A stretch of 64,000 bases of DNA, taken from positions 8,855,486-8,919,485 of the forward strand of contig NC_092350.1 in NCBI RefSeq assembly GCF_963676685.1, in the 5' to 3' direction. Under the pieces are notes generated by a model. The model was not told the origin of the DNA. It made no database searches and saw only the letters and a list, made by a program, of their open reading frames with translations. Of the stretch, positions 29,201 to 44,200 are shown in pieces. The position numbers and the translations under genes are program-made. Source of the stretch: Mytilus edulis (lineage: Eukaryota; Mollusca; Bivalvia; Mytilida; Mytilidae). The number at the start of each line of letters is the position of its first letter. The first letter of the stretch is position 1.

Positions 29201-32200
29201 AGATGAATCAAACATCCAATTGTTGGGTTGCTGCCACTTAATTGGTAATTTTAAGGAAATTTTGCAGTTTTTGGTCATTATCTTGAATATTATTATAGAT
29301 AAAGATAAACTGTAAACAGCAAATATGATCAGCAAAGTAAGATCTACAAATAAGTCAATTTGACCAAAATTGTCAATTGACCTCTTTAGGAGTTATTGCC
29401 CTTTAAAGACTTTTTTCACAATTTGTTCACCATGTTGACTTACTTTAAAAAATCTTCTCTTATGAAACTGCTGTATCAATTTCAGCCAAACTTAGGCTAA
29501 ATGAGTTTCAGAGTTTCAGAGTATCTAGTATAAATTTTATATTTCATTTCCTTGTATGTCAAGAAACATAGCTCCTATGGCTAAAATAGAACATAGGAGA
29601 AAATGATTTTTTTTTGCTTTTGAAGAAAATAGGACGATTCAAAGAACATTTAAATAAATTGAAAAGCCAAAATAATCATTGATGAGAGATTAAACCAAAA
29701 AAATTCAGGTGAGCGATTCAGGCTCTTGAGAGCCTCTTGTTTTAAATGTCAAACGATAAATTAGTACTACGATTTGATTTCTTAACTTAAGTGGTTTTAT
29801 GCATACGTACTCAGAAGTCGAAGACAAACTTCCAATTTCATGGTAGATAAACTTCTGTGTTACACTTTTATATTATTTATTGCACTTTTTGCTGTATAAC
29901 AAGTTATTTGACAAACATCGTGCGTCATCATCACCTGGAAATCCGGGTCAAATATAATTCTTATACCAACCATTTAGGAAATTATGACAGGACATCAAAT
30001 GCAAGCTTATTAAATAATACAAATGTGTATTCTGCACCTACTCTCATTGCCAATTGTAAATGTAAGATCAGATATGAAACTCACTTAACTGTATATGTTG
30101 TATTCTTTATTTTAATTTGAGGTCAAATATGAAATAACAAATATTTGATAAATTTTTTTGAATTAAGAGATCGACAAGTGTGTCCTCAGATATATAAAAA
30201 GATGCAAGTGGAATGATATTTCTGATTAATTTATCAATAGTTTCAACCATTAAATATCGAAATGACGTTGTATCCTATGTAAAGTGATGTTAAAATTAAA
30301 AGTGAAAACTGTCGAATGTTTTAGACGGTGAAATACTTGATGGATATGGACATGACATCATCTTAGAGGAAAACGGTAGATGGGAGGTACCTGACGTTGA
30401 CTATTCACCTTATAAGAACATAATCTCTGCAACATGGCCATTATTACGTCACAAAAATTATACCTGGGCTGTGATCGACTCAGAAAATTTAGATGTCACA
30501 AGTTATTACCAGGATGATGCAAAGCTTCAATTGAGGGATCCATGTTCGCACCCTGATTCTGTTAAATGTGGATTTACAGGTACAAACTAATTCAATTCAT
30601 TTCCGAATAATTATTCTGTATTCTATTTATCTTATCAAATATATTATATTACCTTTTGTGTATATCAAAGATGTCAAAGAATTAATTAAGTCATGTTGTA
30701 ACATTTTCTGTGTTCGTGTGAGGAAAAGAACCCATATTGTAAAACAATTAATATTAAAAATCAGTAAACGAAAAAAACGAAAAATGATACAAGGAGACAA
30801 CAACTAAACAAGACCAACGGATATTTACGTAAACAGCTACAGGTTATTACATTGTATATGTACTGACTTGAACTTTACGAAAACTCAATACGGTATAATA
30901 AGCTAACATGAACCGCAAGTTAGAAACACTGTAGAGCAACACTTCAAAAAGAAGCAACTAACGACTCAAATTAAAGTTAATAACATTAAAGTAAAATCAG
31001 CGCTTCGGCAAAACCTAGAGCAGTGGTGTCTCATTAGTGCCAAATCACAGAACAAAAACTGTAATATTCAGTTACATAAAATGTGATCAAATACGAACGA
31101 CACTCATCCACAAACGAACAAAATGACATAAATTTACAATGAACCGATATAGCAGTATAATCAGTTACAAAAGGCTTGTTTGAAGACAAATATCACAAGA
31201 CTTAAACAGCAATTAGTGCAACGTTATGGAAATCATTATATAGCCCACCATTAACATATGCATTCCAACATTTTATAGAAAAAGAATACATTAACGCTAT
31301 ATTCAGCACTAAAGACGAACTAGAACATGGTAAGCGATACATAGTGTGTATCCATGCACCAAGGAAAGAGGTAGAATATGAGAAATGGACAGAGGTTTTA
31401 TACGAAACAAATATCTGTAGTGATGGAGTAACGGTTGATCTAACACCACCTACACCTGGTCATGTTTGGATTGGCATTGATCATAATAGGCAATACCAAG
31501 TAAGACACATGTGTTATATTCTATATTATTCATAAATATATGCCTAGATTAGTATGCCGTCCATTATCACTGAACTGGTATACATTTTTGTTTATTGACC
31601 ACGCATCCTGGATGCGGGAGTTTCCTGCTGCATTAAAGACCCAAAAGTGGCCTTCGGCTGTTGTCTGCTCGTTGGTTGGCTTGTTTTCTCTTTGACACAT
31701 TCCCCATTTCCATTCTCAATTTTGTTATAGTTTGTATTTATATCAATTTGAAATAACAATAATAGTTATACATGTAGAAAGTCCAGGATACATTTGAAGC
31801 ATGGTTCTGCATTAGAGAAGAAATAGCTAATCCTCGCTCCCATCGTAAATACGGAAATTCGTATAACATTTGTCGTAAAACAACATACTAAAATGAATTC
31901 TTACATGTGATTCAAAACAAGTTACATGCATACATGAACTTACATGTATTGAACTTTTCCGTGTGCAGAAACGAGTGAAGAAAAGTGAATCTCTCTATTT
32001 TCAGTTGTGTAATACCGAATTTTTACTTTTCCTTTTTTCGGGAAAGATATTGTATAATAATATTATTGTTCCTTTTTTATAAACTTATTTAGACGTTTTG
32101 CTGTATTAATGTAACTTTCTGTAGCAATTTTAACGGACAAGGTATACATTTTTATTAGGTAGATAGATGAATAAAGAGACGCAATCATTACTTGAACACA

Positions 32201-35200
32201 TCTAAACCGAACAAAAAAACCAGAACACACGACAAATAATGCGGCATTACATAACTTTTATCTAATAAGTAACATTTTGTTTTCAATTATTACTCTTTTT
32301 TCTTTATATAAATTATAAATAAACTAATATTAAGTGCCACTTCAAATACGGTATTACCTAAATTTAAATTAAAATTTGGCGACTCATTCGCTCATTTTGA
32401 GAATAGGAATACAAAATAAACCTTGAGAGAATCTATATAACTGTTGTGTTTTTGTCAATTTGGATTCAATATATTTGAATGATATATGAAAAGATCCCTA
32501 TAACTGATCAACTCATAGCATGTAGAATAATATGTTGTGAACAAACAGAAATACGAAAATAACTAAAGGAGGGAAAATAATGTGCCCTCCCGATTTGTGA
32601 TAGGTGGCAGCTTCACGTCTAGCGTCAAATTATTATGCATATTCATGACAAAAATAGTAATGTTATATGAACATCAACAGTGCTTTGTATTGACCGACAC
32701 GTTGAGTCAGAATTATAGAATGTAAGTTCACAAGGTAACAGTCCGCGTGGAAACATACCACCTAACTCGAGCACAATATTCCGACTCCGAGCCGACTCGG
32801 TCTTTGCTGTAATCCCTAAAAGGTGCGTACTCTGGCAATACGTTATAAATATCAATTATACTCTTGTTTATTCGACCTGGCCGTGTTTCAAATCCTTAAC
32901 CTCGAGAAGACTGAGGCAGTTATCTTAAATGTAAAAACGTACATAGACATAAGTTCTTACAATAACAAACGGGTACACTGTCTTTACACTACAATGAACA
33001 CAAAGTTATCATAAGCACTTACGTTGTGCTGATTTAATAATTAACAAACGTTGTTTTGCTATCTTGATAATAAAGATATATCAATATTATAAAAAAAGTG
33101 TTAGGATTGATCATAGTATCGATTTTTACACGAGTCATACATGACTCATTGAGTGTGTGTCATAATTATATATGTCATAAAATGAAAACAAAACTAAAAG
33201 TAATAAAAATGACAAAAATGGCCCACCTTAAAATGTGTAACAGAACATTTACATACAATATAGGTTTTAAAAATCCAGCATTTATTGATTTGGAATTAAG
33301 CATATTCATGCATTTTAAAATTTGATTTCAGGTAGTTAATTTGAATTAAGATAATAGGTTTGTGGAAAAACGGTGAAATTTTCTTATTTTAAGTGCAATG
33401 TAATATGAAGAGCTATTTTGATTTGATGACGCTGCCGTCAGTACCATGGTTGACGGGCGGTGAAATTTGCCATAAAGGTGTTGTCATCGTAGTCGACGTT
33501 CTTCTGGATATTTAAATTTTTATTTTACACATTTATCTAGTAGTAGTTTAGAAAAGGAATAACAGTACTGTGTCGATGGTTTTCCACCGTCTTTGCGGAT
33601 TTGGCACTTGTTATACTTCCCAAACAGAAATGTTATTACTGTATTATTAGCCTTTTGTAGTTTATAATGTAGCATATTGATCTATTGTTATACAAATTCA
33701 TATCTAATAAAATTTGTAGATTTAGCTAACAAAGTCCTTATATTTGTATAAAGTAACATTCGTTTATAGTGCAAAATTGTTTTAACGTTAAATAAGCTAC
33801 AATTAAAAATTGCTTGCTAGTCCCTCTTTGTGATTAATATTAGATAACTCTGGTTAATTTCCTAATCAATCTATCATGAAGGGGAGATAAATAATTGTAT
33901 CTTTATTTATAGTCTTTTTAGCTCACCTGGCCCAAAGGGCCAAGTGAGCTTTTCTCATCACTTGGCGTCCGGCGTCCGTCGTCGTCGTCGTCCGTTGTCG
34001 TCGTCCTGCGTCCGGCGTTAACTTTTACAAAAATCTTCTCCTCTGAAACTACTAGGCCAAATTTAACCAAACTTGGCCACAATCATCATTGGGATATCTA
34101 GTTAAAAAATTGTGTCCGGTGACCCCGCCAACTAACCAATATGGCCGCCATGGCTATAAATAGAACATAGGGGTAAAATGCAGTTTTTGGCTTATAACTC
34201 AAAAACCAAAGCATTTAGGGCAAATCTGACATGGGGTAATATTGTTAATCAGGTTAAGATCTATCTGCCCTGAAATTTTCAGATGAATCTGACATTCCGT
34301 TGTTAGGTTGCTGCCCCTGAATTGGTAATTTTAAGGAAATTTTGTTGTTTTTGGTTATTATCTTGAATATTATTTCAGATAGAGATAAACTGTAAAAAGC
34401 AATAATGTTCAGCAAAGTAAGATCTACAAATAAGTCAACATGACCAAAATGATCAGTTGACCACTTTAGGAGTTATTGCCCTTTATAGTCAATTTTTAAC
34501 CATTTTTCGTAAATCTTAGTAATCTTTTAGAAAAATCTTCTCCTCTGAAACTGCTGGGCCAAATTATTTGAAACTTGGCCACAATCATCATTGGGGTATC
34601 TAGTTTAAAAATTGTGTCCGGTGACCCCGCCAACTAACCAAGATGACCGCCATGGCTATAAATAGAACATAGGGGTAAAATGCAGTTTTTGGCTTATAAC
34701 TCAAAAACCAAAGCATTTAGAGCAAATCTGACATGGGTAAAATTGTTAATCAGGTGAAGATCTATCTGCCCTGAAATTTTCAGATGAATTGGACAACCTG
34801 TTTTTGGGTTGCGGCCCCTGAATTGGTAATTTTAAGGAAATTTTGCTGTTTTTGGTTATTATATTGAATATTATTATAGATATAGGTAAACTGTAAACAG
34901 CAATAATGTTCAGCAAGGTCAGATTTACAAATAAGTCAACATGACCAAAATGGTCAGTTGACCTCTTTAGGAGTTATTGCCCTTTAAAGTCAATTTTTAA
35001 CCATTTTTCGTAAATTTTATATATCTTTTACTAAAATCTTCTTCTCTGAAATGCTGTGCCAAATTGATCCAAACTTGGCCACAATCATCTTTGGGGTTTC
35101 TTGTTTAAAAAATGTGTCCGGTGACCTGGCCATCAAACCAAGATCGCCGCCACGGCTAAAAATAGAACATAGGGGTAAAATGCAGTTTTTGGCTTATAAC

Positions 35201-38200
35201 TCAAAAACCAAATAATTTAGAGAAAATCTGACATGAAGTAAAATTGTTAATCAGGTCAAGATCTATCTGCCCTGAAATTTTCAGATGAATTGGACAACCT
35301 GTTTTTGGGTTGCGGCCCCTGAATTGGTAATTTTAAGGAAATTTTGCTGTTTTTGGTTATTATATTGAATATTATTATAGATATAGGTAAACTGTAAACA
35401 GCAATAATGTTCAGCAAAGTAAGATCTACAAATAAGTCAACATGAACGAAATGGTCAATTGACCCCTGTAGGAGTTATTGACCTTTGTAGTCAATTTTCA
35501 ATCTGCTTCCTTTGTTTAATATTCACATAGACCAAGGTGAGCGACACAGGCTCTTTAGAGCCTCTAGTTTAAAAAATAATGAACGGTTCTTTATATTGGT
35601 ATACTTTCATAAATTTTAAATGTTTCAAATTAATGAAATTATATTCGTATATCAATGTTTTTGATACACCAATAACACAAACTGAAATATATTGAATTGA
35701 TACATTTTGTAATTATTCAAAATTATATCAGAAACCTATACTTAATTATGAAATAATGAACCTGTTAAAGGGAGACAATATTCGCATAACCTTTTTTCGA
35801 ATCGGCACATAATACAAAGGAATGTCACTCTTCAATGAAGATTCTAAATTATAAATATAACCAAAAGTTGTCATTCCATGGGATAGTGAAGACTAATGAA
35901 AGCTAACCCACTGGAAACAATATTTCTTTGAAATTTTTTAAAACTTCCTCAAAAAAATGTTCGAGCCACTTGACCTTCGCAGCTCATAATTAACGTTTTT
36001 ACACGAAGTTAAAGATTATTTGCTTCTCAAAGTGTAAGACGCAATAAAAATCGTATGCTTGCATTATCTTACCCAAATACAGATTTAAATAAGTCCTGAA
36101 CATTTCGACATTTGTTTGTTTATTTTTATCAATACCGGTTTGTAAACAATTAACAAATACATGTTAAGATCCGACTAAATACCTTTATCCCGATATCGTC
36201 AGGTAAATATGCTATATAATGTTCAACAACTTCGCCAAATCGGATAATATTCATATTTGTGGATCTGTCAAGCTTGAAAGAAAGAAATTGTACCTGCATA
36301 CTGTTGGTCAAACCCTGATATCTATAAATTTTGATCAGCTGTTTAATTCATGTAAATAATCCTGGTACCTTTGATAACTTTTAGTCTTCATCGTCAGACA
36401 TTTTCATAAGTTGGGATTCATTTACTGATGTAGAAGAATATAAAAAGACTGTCCATAATTCAGGAATCAAAGAGTACCAAGTTGGAATTGGTAAGTATCA
36501 TTTAAATGACTTACAATATTTATTTTATGAATTTAATTTAAATTAATTCGCCATAAATATATCATTAACCCTCGAGCAATGATGTTTATCTGAAAGATTG
36601 CTTAATTAGTGTTTTACGACACTTCTAGTGAAAGCTTGTATTGATGGCAGCAGCGGGGTGCATGGAGAGAACCATCTACCTTCGTAGGAAAACTGACAAT
36701 CCCAGTGAATTAAGATTGGAGTCGAGTGAACCTTGATCTGAAATAAAAAATAACAAAATAGTTTTTTTCATTATATTTCCAGACAACTATAGGGTTCAAT
36801 TTATTACATTTGTCTATGTTAATAATGACGTGGTTAAGTCAAATTGATTTCGGACTTTGAAAAGCCACTTATTATTGAAATCATACGTTTGAGACAAGGT
36901 TCACATGTTTAACACCGCCGCAATGTTGCGCCTCTGGCCTTTGTTAGTCTTGTATGATTTTTAATTTTAGTTTCTTGTGTATATTTCGGAGTTTTTTTAA
37001 GGGGCTAGCTGAAGGACGCCTCCGGGTGCGGGAGTTTCTTGCTACATTGCAGACCTATTAGTGGCCTTCGGCTTTTGTCTGCTCTATGGTCGGGTTGTTT
37101 TCGCTTTGACACATTCCCCATTTCCCTCTTCAATTTTATTCACGTGGACCCCATGGCTAACATGAATGCGTTTTAACTCAAAATTAATACGGAGTACAGA
37201 CAAACCTGTGCAGCTGGAATTTTGTTAAGGCATGGTATGCACTAGGTCAATAGAATTAGGATGGGTTTAAGAGTGCATCATACTTTTTGTCTTTGCAGAA
37301 GATGATAAAACTTACACATAGTTGAGTTTCATTAAATGGTCCATTCAGTGTAACAGTTTAAATCTCCAATAATTAACAGGTATCAATGTACCTCTTTTGT
37401 CGATATCAATCAATACAGCTTACTTCAAACAATACCTGTGGGAAAGTTCTCAATCCTCTTTGTGAAATTTCTTTATTTTGAAAACTTTTGTTGGAGCACT
37501 TAGTTAAGTTTTAAATTTTCTTATACATAAAACAAAATGCATTTGAACTTATTTGATCATGCCATGGCTGAACAATTTTCAAGATACCTAGGTTTGTCTA
37601 TAAGCAAAGTAAAGTTTTATTTTAAAACATAGCCATTTTCGCCAAAGTACCATATAAACCTGAAGAGCCCTGCTCATCCATAAACGGAATAATGGAGTGA
37701 AAATTTTAATATGATATAAACAATCTGCTCACAAGGTCTCAAGCCATTCAATATCTATTCAAAGCAGATATTTCCGTTTTTCATCATTATTGACTACAAG
37801 TTACTGTACCTTTAATTTTTACTTGATATACAGCCCTAAATAAGAAATGTATACAACACACATTTGATTTGTAAACATAACTATCTGTTGTATTTACTAT
37901 TAAGGATCAACAAAAGGCGGAACAGATATATTTCCGTTCACATCAGTAGGACTTGTTAACCATTACACGATACACGAACTACCATTTCAAGATGGACTAC
38001 ATTCACAAAGAACACTACGGCTACAGAACGGTCACGAGTATTACGCTACAGTTAAAGGTATTCTGACAATGCATTCTTTAGCTTCTTATTATTCTCTTTT
38101 TAGAAATCTCAATAACTTCATATTGATAATTTCGCATTCATTAATTTTTTTTATATTATTTCTCTTCTTGATGGTGCATGTAAAATTCTGCGAATTAAGT

Positions 38201-41200
38201 TTACTTATTTCCATATTTGATAATGACACTAATATTAAATAAACAGAAAAACTAGTGTATCATAATTACAAATATATTTGTTTTTGGCTTGCATTAAGTT
38301 TCTTTTTTCTTATGCAAAATACACATATATAATACGGATAAGTGTAAAATGTTCAACATTATAAATGTGCTTCGGTCTAAGCTTTTCCCCACCAATGCAC
38401 GTTGAATATATCCAAACGAAAGACACATGCCTTACTTCATTTTTACGTTAACAGTCATGCTTGATAAATCAATTTCTTGTTTACAGGGCTGGACTTTGCA
38501 ACAAGAAGTTCGACAGCCGATTCACACCCTGTTAAGATTGACAACACTCCACCAGAGAAGACTGTCCAACCAATAACTATAAAGGGGCGACACATGTCGG
38601 ATCTGAGTGAAATAAATGCTTGGTATATTGACCTTACATGCGATTAAGAAAATCTGATAGGAAGTTATAACCTCTTATCTTGGAGTTATTTTTGTAAATT
38701 ATCATTGTATATAGGGAATACAAAACAGCATTTTACGATTGTTTCAACAGATATTAACTGAAACATTTGTATTTTATAAATTTTATGTATCTTTTCTGAA
38801 ATGACAAATTCGGAAGAGTCTAAATAATAAAGCCAACTTATTGTAAACTTTTTAGTGAAAGTTTCAGATTTTTAACTTTTTTTTTTCGACTGCCAATTAT
38901 TCTTTTCTTGTCAAAAGTGCTATCATATTCATTTTGATGTGAATTGTTTAAAAGTTGGGCCATACACACTGTTTTATGACAAAGTTTAAATGGAGTGGTT
39001 TGTTTTTCATAGCTGGAGAGATGTATTCATTGACAAAGAGAGTGGAATAGATCATTATCTGTGGTCTGTTGGTTCTCATCCTGGACATGACGATATCATC
39101 CCATTTACAAAGACCACACTAGATTGTGGAGTATCAGCTGAAGATAAAACTATCAATATTCACGAAGGCCATGCTTATTTCATCACAGTTAAGGTAAACA
39201 AAATATCAAAAGGAATAAGAATAACCTTTACATTACTTGTTTACTTACTTACTTACTTACTGCCGTTGTACATCATTGTACCTTAATTTTTGGTAATTAT
39301 TAAAGCAAATTGAATAAATATTACCATGATATTGCTAAGAGTGATACGTTACATTGTACATGTGACTTCACATTATATTTTTTACTCAACCACTTTCATG
39401 TATCTTCATGCTGTATGATGATACTTTCCCTTTGATACCATAACAACTGTTATATCCAAAATTTCCGTGAATATTATTGACGGTCATTTTCCTGTCATAA
39501 CAATTTGGATTATCACCCTACATTTTTGGTAATTGTATAAAAACCAAAAAGTAGTATATAATAAGTGTGTATAAGAAAACAAACTTTTGCGAGAAGTGTG
39601 CGAACTGAAATTCGTAAATTGTCAATGCTTAGATGTTATGTAACGAACACATCAAGGCTTACATTATATGTATTGCTGCCAGTGTTTGTATTATTTGTAG
39701 TAACACACAACTATTCCTAAACTTTTAATGCAGTTAGAGTATCCTTTTTTTAGAATTATGCCTGATTTATGATTTATCGTATCAATTTTTTGTTTTTGTT
39801 TACTCTTGTTGCAATGTCTATGAAATGTACCCATATTTTCTAGAACGACAAGAAATAGAGTTTGATGGTTAACGACAACCTTTGATATTTGTAGGCTATA
39901 AATAGAGCCAATTTAATAAGCACTGCTTCCTCTTGGGCTTACGTATATGACATGTCGCCCCCAGTTGCTGGACATGTGTATGATGGTAGTAAAAAAACAG
40001 CTACTTCATATATGAAAGATATAGATTACCAAACAGATGTGAAGACTCTGTCAGCCTACTGGGAAGGATTTCACGATCCACATTCTACCATTAAGGCATA
40101 TTTTGTCAGCATCGGGACCTGTCAAGAATGTGAAGATGTATTAGTCAATCAGGATATAGGAATATCTAATAGTAAGTATAATTTGGTGTTGTTTAAACAA
40201 TGTATTTATTGTTTCTTTGGGGTTTCTTTTGTTTTTATAGTGTCCGAGTAGATAGATCATGATCCCGGAATATGGGGTGTGTCAAAGAACGTGTAGTCCT
40301 TTATCTAAACAGTTTATCAGAAGGTACCAAGACATTGCTGATAAATATTTCGTATCAACTTTACAAATAATACACGATGATATTGAAATATAGATTCCGG
40401 CTACTGACGTTGTTTATCATCTTAATAACGTGTTATAATATTATTTTATTTGTTTTAATAATATAACTTTAAATAGTCTTTATGAATATGACTTTTAGTT
40501 TGTATTCTGTTTTGGCTGTAACTATTTGACGTATTTTTGTGATGATACATGCCGTATTTGTGTTATTGTGCTTAGGTAACTTTTTATATTCTTGTTTTTC
40601 ATTTTTGCTTATGTTCTTCTTGAATAAATGTATGTCTTTATAATTCTTATATGATTTTGACGTTAACAAATAAATTTTCACTGCACGTTAATCGTTAAAT
40701 AAAATAATGCATGTACACAGAAACATTCGTTTGAATGATAAAAGAGTTTTTGCAGTTTACTTTTTGTCATATGGCAAATTTCATTGAGTCAATATTTTTG
40801 CGTTACCCAACAAATATATTCATGCGCCAGCCTATTCAATGATATAAATATACCATTTACGTGTGATAGAGGTAACGAGTGTGGAAAAATATATCCATCC
40901 CCTATCTCCAATTTTAAAGAATTGTAAGGATTAAACGCCTTTTTAAAGGAATTTATTGGTGTATAAACTGGACCAAGTCTCTCACAAACATATAATAAAA
41001 GTCTCTAGGACTTTTTTCGTTTGTGAGTGAATTAGTCGAGTTTATACACCAATAGATTCCTTTAAAAAGGCGTTTAATCTTATATTGAGTTTCTTTATTG
41101 CATATCTCTGAACTGATAAATCCCGTCATTGTTTTAAATTCTTGTTTTCTTGTCTTTCATCTTTACTAATGTGCATTGTCTGCATGGTTTTTTTTGTGTT

Positions 41201-44200
41201 TCTCTGTTACTATATTTTTTTATAGTGATTAAGATTATAACAATGTTGACTGCTGAATCCCAATTTTTGACATTTTATCTATTATGTCTGTCTGTTCACA
41301 CATCGTAGTTTTATGACTGTCATACAAGTTAAAAGTTTAGCTAGCTATTAAACTAGGTGTAATCCACCATTTTCAACATAAGAAAATGCCGTAAGTTAGG
41401 AATATGACAGTTGTTATCCATTCTTTTGATGTGTTTGAGCTTTCGATTTTTCAATTTGAATAGAGACTTTCTGTTTTGAATTTGGCTCGGCGATGGGAAT
41501 TTTTATGATTTTACTTTTTCAACTTTTAAAATATACATTTAACTGTCGAATGGAGGGTGGAACGTTGAAAATATATTTCAAAGATTAATTCTAGGTTGGC
41601 ATACGAACCACAACCAGCTATTAATCCATTGAATCACGATGTCGTAAACTTAATTTAAAAATAACAATTTAAAAAATAGGATATGGTTTGACAATGTTTT
41701 AAGAAAAAAGTCAGTAAGTGTCTGAATTTGACGAATCTAAATTTATATTGTCGATAAACTTTCTTCGTCTTATGCTCATGACCAGATAGAAAGTGTTCTT
41801 GTTATTCGGTGTGAGCCAAGGCTCCGTGTTGAAGACCGTATTTTGACCTATAATAGTTTCTTTTATAAATTGTGACTTAAATAGAGAGTTGATGTATTTG
41901 GCAATCATACCACTATATCTTAAGGATGAGTTGTACAGATTTTCTTTTAACAATGTTTTATTTTCGGCAGATTTTACTCTCTGCCATATGCATTTGGGAT
42001 CTGGTATACGATACTACACTACTATCACAGCATGTAATACCGCTGACATGTGTACACCAGTGACGTCAGATGGTGTTATTATTGACAACAGTCCACCAAC
42101 ACAAGGGATAGTGTTAGATGGCGTAGATGTATATGACATAGAATATCAGTCCTTAAGGTTAGTGTGAATTAAAATAATTCAATTATAGTGGATATGTGTT
42201 TCCGATTAACTTAACATGTGGCATCTAGACTAGTTACCCATCAGATAAATGTTCAGACAATGCATCAATATATACAGTTGTATGCAATAGTTTTACAACG
42301 ATTTTCTTGTATTTATTTTTTTTTATTTCGCACAGAAATTACATATCTGCAAAATGGTATGGATTTACAGATCCTCAGTCCGGCATTGACAGATTTGCAT
42401 GGCGAGTCGGAACAAAACCAGGATCAGATGATATTGTAAAATCCACACATTTACCACGCTCTGATATATTGGTGGAACCAGATTTACTACATAGCCTACC
42501 ACGAGGACAGCGTATTTATGTAACAATAAAAGCATATAATAAAGCAGGTAATGAATTGAATTGTTCTACATTGATATTTCGGGACCTTTTATAGCTGACT
42601 ATGTGGTATGGGCTTTGCTCATTGTTGAAGGCCTTACGGTGACCTATAGTTGATAATGTCTGTGTCATGTTGGTCTCTTGTGGAGAGTTGTCTCATTGGC
42701 AATCATACCACATCTTCTTTTTTAAATGTATATGATATTGATTAAATCATGATTAATACTACTTTTCTGCTTTGTTATACTACACAACATTTTTAGTGAT
42801 AGCGCTACAAAGACTGCCTTAGGATTGCTATCTTAATTTTATGTTAAAAAATATAACATATAAATTGAAATCTGTTTGTATTTTTGACATTTTCGCTTTT
42901 CTTTTTCTTAAATTGATTATGTATTTTTACATCATTTAGAAGAAGTTTTAAATGTATGAGCGTTATATTTTGTCCTTGATAGACAATTTGTCAAAAGTTT
43001 TATCAAGATCCTGTGACTTGTTGTTGGAAATTTAAAAAAAAGAAAAAATTAACCATGGAAGCAAGGCAGGACTTCATTATGTTGCAGTAGAATCGCACAA
43101 TACATCAATGGTCTATTCCCGATACGTAGGACTAGGTTACGAATGTTTACGACTGGATTCAGACGATAACATGATATAACATATTATCATAGGTAGTTAT
43201 CCGATTTGTAACCGTAATCATCACTTTATAAACGCCTCATTACAAAAAATTTCAGGCGATGAATTTTTTTAAATGTGCTGAGCTATTTTCCGGAAATACT
43301 ACCTTGCCTTGGAAGTATCTATACATACATTTTTCTTGCAATCAAAATAAGAAATGTTAAGTTATCTTCTGCACATTGTTTTTATTATTTATCATAGATT
43401 ATCACCAGCTAGAAATAGTATAAAACATTCAAGATAGAATATACTGTGTAAAGAGTGTGCTGCTGTGGAAATGTTTCTAAGAACTCACACATCCAATATC
43501 TTTTAATGAGTTTCCGCTCTTTTTTGAATGTTTATTAAATTTGTTTATATATACAATTTGTTATTTCTATTAAGGCTCATTCATATGATGATAATACATT
43601 GATTTATAGGACTTGGTACAGAAGCTCATTCAAACGGTTTCTTCATAGACGACACACCACCATTGATGAAGGTTAAACCCTACTTGTCTACAGAATTAGG
43701 TTCTATCAAAGACAATTCTATAGTATTCAGAAGTACAATAAGAATTCATTGGGAGGTAGAAGACAAAGAATCTTTTATACAGCGCCAGTATCTATCCATT
43801 GCATCACACAGAGGAGGCGAATTCAATACATCTTCCACAGAAGTAATAAGTAGAATTGAGAGAAGCGTATTTTAAGTGTACAGTCATCTTACGCTTTGAT
43901 TTTTCGAAACCTCGTTTTATACTCAATTTTGTAATTCCCTGGTAATCACTATAACACACCACCGTTAAAAGTAAAAAAATAAATATCTGTCATGTCAGAT
44001 AAGAGTGAAAAAATCGTTTAAAAAACTTTCCATTGTCATCAAATGTATCGATGACATCAGCATGGGCAATATGTTTTTCCTTTAAACAGTGCACTCAAAA
44101 ATACCTTCCTATTGTAAAGATCAGTACCGAATAGATTTAAACTGTGAGGTCGTTGATTCAAGTCAGAATTTGAAAAAATGAAGGGTAAGTGAATAAACAT

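Noticed and set aside
32643..33325. Three small frames in intron 18.
   Set aside because: No domain, no splice continuity and no codon pattern like the gene.
43867..43872. GTATTT as donor of exon 26.
   Set aside because: It is in phase, so it stays possible, but GTAATA at 43843 is a better donor.
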